Source: Candidatus Aminicenantes bacterium UBA4820 | Lineage (GTDB): Bacteria > Acidobacteriota > UBA4820 | Assembly (NCBI GenBank): GCA_002402325.1 | Contig: DHFQ01000015.1 | Location: forward strand, 384 to 15,197 | Direction of reading: 5' to 3' | DNA: 14,814 bases | Shown: positions 13,620 through 14,814 of the stretch, piece after piece | How positions within the stretch are numbered: the stretch's first letter is position 1 | Layout of the letters: every line of letters starts with the position of its first letter | The notes under the pieces: generated by a model | What the model was told of the DNA's origin: nothing | The model's input: the letters and a program-made list of their open reading frames with translations, nothing else | Database searches by the model: none | Position numbers and translations under genes: made by a program

Positions 13620-14472
13620 TTCAAATTTGGTTGCAGAACTTGACAAAAACTTCCCCCATTTTTTAAGAAGCATTCTACTTTCTGCCATTTATCTGGTTGT
13701 TGGCTATTTTTTAAATCTTTTCTTAAAACAGGCAATAAAAAGAATATCAAAGAGAGTTCTTGATTCTGATCATAAAGACCAAAAAGAGTTAAAGGCAAGG
13801 ATTGATACAATAACAGTAATTTTAAGGAAAAGTTGCACGGTCTTGATCGTAATCATTGTTATAATGATGGTTCTAAGCGAAGTGGGCATTGCGATAGGTC
13901 CTCTACTTGCTGGACTTGGTATTTTTGGCGTTGCTTTTGGCTTTGGAGCGCAATATTTAATTAAAGATTTAATAAGTGGCTTTTTTGTGATTTTCGAAGA
14001 TAGGATGAGAGTCGGGGATTTCGTTAAAATAGATTCCTATGAAGGCACAGTTGAAAATATAAGTTTGAGGACCACGGTTCTAAGAAATTTGGGAGGCCAA
14101 ATATTCATAATTCCAAACGGAGAAATAAAAGTCATTGAAAATTTTTCAAGAGGTTTTATAAGGTGCATAGTAGATATTGATCTCCCTTACTCTTTATCTA
14201 TTGAAAATGCCCACAATATTCTCAAAGAAGCAAAAGAGGAGTTGATGCAGAATCATACATTTAAAGAAAATCTTCTTGATGATGTAGAAATCAAGGGAAT
14301 AATGGCTTTTTCACCCTCCTCTTTGAAGTTTCGGATTCTTGCAAAAATGACACCAGATATGGGGAGAGTTGAAGCAGAGACAGTTATAAGAAATACAGTT
14401 TTTTCAACGCTCAAGAAAAATGGTGTAGAAGTCCCCTATCCTCAAATGGACATTCACTTAAGAAAAGAGTAG
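13612..14472 (+). CDS. mscS: MscS-type small-conductance mechanosensitive channel
   Basis: Starting at the ATG at 13612 (preceded by GAGGAG at 13599-13604) the protein has 286 residues, the size of minimal MscS. Three membrane helices are seen at about 17-39, 73-95 and 96-125; the third carries the pore-lining glycine/alanine pattern GLGIFGVAFGFGAQYLIKDLIS (in two parts, 101-110 and 111-122). Then come the beta-domain residues VGDFVKI (134-140), GTVENISLRTTVLR (145-158) and IIPNGE (166-171). It is an inner-membrane channel that opens on osmotic downshock. An upstream in-frame ATG at 13513 would overlap the radical SAM gene by over 100 nt and lacks a better ribosome site, so it is not chosen. 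The start overlaps the preceding stop by 8 nt, implying co-transcription. No clear terminator follows within 110 nt. Confidence 0.95.
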   Translation: MIDSNLVAELDKNFPHFLRSILLSAIYLVVGYFLNLFLKQAIKRISKRVLDSDHKDQKELKARIDTITVILRKSCTVLIVIIVIMMVLSEVGIAIGPLLAGLGIFGVAFGFGAQYLIKDLISGFFVIFEDRMRVGDFVKIDSYEGTVENISLRTTVLRNLGGQIFIIPNGEIKVIENFSRGFIRCIVDIDLPYSLSIENAHNILKEAKEELMQNHTFKENLLDDVEIKGIMAFSPSSLKFRILAKMTPDMGRVEAETVIRNTVFSTLKKNGVEVPYPQMDIHLRKE

Positions 14473-14581
14473 GTTATCCCAATTTTTTTCAATTAAATAA
14501 ACAAAATCTGACATTGTGATAGTTTCTTATAGCCAGATGTTAGCCAACATTCTATGGAAGAAAGAGCAAGGGGGGCAAAGG

Positions 14582-14814
14582 ATGGAGAAAAACAGGCAGT
14601 TTGTACATAGTGAGATTCCATTTTTGCATAGTGATAATCTTTCCGCGCATACTGAAATTTCTTTCGTGCATAGTGAGATTCTCTTCACGCATAAAGAGGT
14701 CCTTTTAAAGCACGGTGAGATTCGTTTCGCGCATAGTGAAATTCTTCTCGCGCACACTGGGATCCTTTCCGCGCATAGTGATATTCTCTTCGCGCACGCT
14801 GGGATCCATTCCGC
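14582..14814 (+). CDS. Possible heptapeptide-repeat protein, partial at right edge
   Basis: An ATG at 14582, preceded by AAGGGGGG and AAAGG, opens a frame with no stop to the window end (77 codons). After a short start (MEKNRQF) it consists of seven-residue repeats with consensus A-H-S-E-I-L-F. His is present in all ten units with CAT/CAC alternation, and Ile/Val in nine. The pattern follows from the 21-bp DNA repeat, so it may be a consequence of the repeat rather than evidence for a protein. The opposite strand is also open (14757-14527). No known family is recognised. Confidence 0.3.
   Translation, partial: MEKNRQFVHSEIPFLHSDNLSAHTEISFVHSEILFTHKEVLLKHGEIRFAHSEILLAHTGILSAHSDILFAHAGIHS
14603..14814. 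repeat. Degenerate 21-bp tandem repeat array, at least ten units
   Basis: Ten consecutive 21-bp units start at 14603, 14624, 14645, 14666, 14687, 14708, 14729, 14750, 14771 and 14792 and the array runs off the window. The core consensus is GCGCATAGTGAGATT followed by CTCTTC. Left-hand units are more diverged. Units 7+8 and 9+10 form a 42-bp higher-order repeat: units 8 and 10 share GGGATCC while 7 and 9 share GCGCATAGTGA. There are no spacers. GC content is higher than in the surrounding DNA. Confidence 0.92.

Noticed and set aside
14527..14757. Minus-strand Cys-rich repeat ORF (KRISLCA-type units)
   Set aside because: Its GTG start lies inside the repeat array with no ribosome site, and the open frame follows from the 21-bp unit length. 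The plus-strand frame begins just before the array with a better start, although it is uncertain too.
14603..14814. CRISPR array
   Set aside because: Units are directly contiguous with no unique spacers between them, and no cas gene is nearby.

Overview
The window looks like an AT-rich, low-GC genome of an anaerobic or facultatively anaerobic Gram-negative-type bacterium. The signs are a multihaem c-type cytochrome, an NrfD/HybB-type membrane quinone protein, sigma-54 promoters with an NtrC-type activator, and the PyrK/PyrD (class 1B, NAD-linked) dihydroorotate dehydrogenase. A phylum cannot be assigned safely from this sequence alone; many Lys/Glu/Ile residues and short or overlapping gene junctions are consistent with a compact, possibly thermophilic genome.

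Left half (1-7185, minus strand): a self-contained redox and regulatory module. One tightly packed operon runs leftward: a four-cluster [4Fe-4S] protein (7020-6277), a HybB/NrfD membrane protein (6287-5124), a sensor histidine kinase whose extracytoplasmic domain carries a CX4CH haem-type motif (5119-3554), a sigma-54 response regulator (3552-2182), an archaemetzincin-type zinc protease (2181-1642) and an exported tetrahaem cytochrome (1652-1296). A separate transcription unit encodes a membrane-anchored GcvH-like protein that lacks the usual lipoyl lysine (1077-409) and ends in a strong terminator. I read sigma-54 (-24/-12) promoters in front of the operon (7060-7075), in front of the GcvH-like gene (1121-1136) and, pointing off the left edge, at 77-92. 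The first two share a putative activator motif, GTTGA-N5-TC(N)AC, twice each; the third does not have it, but has other palindromes. The simplest model is that the kinase/regulator pair encoded in the operon senses a redox or haem-related signal and switches on its own operon and the GcvH-like gene.

Middle (7186-7646): a small CoA-binding (YccU-type) Rossmann protein gene on the minus strand that appears broken. It has a frameshift near 7275-7280, after which the conserved C-terminus continues in another frame to 7186, and its best-placed start codon is followed directly by a stop codon.

Right half (7647-14472, plus strand): a six-gene run with overlaps or very short gaps: exported S9 prolyl-oligopeptidase-type peptidase, pyrK, pyrD, pyrF, a radical SAM/SPASM protein and an MscS-type mechanosensitive channel. 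pyrK, pyrD and pyrF carry out late pyrimidine synthesis; the flanking peptidase, radical SAM protein and channel are probably co-transcribed without an obvious shared pathway.

Right edge (14582-14814): at least ten degenerate 21-bp tandem repeats running off the window. They are open on the plus strand as a heptapeptide-repeat protein starting at an ATG at 14582. No tRNA, rRNA, CRISPR array or insertion sequence was seen.
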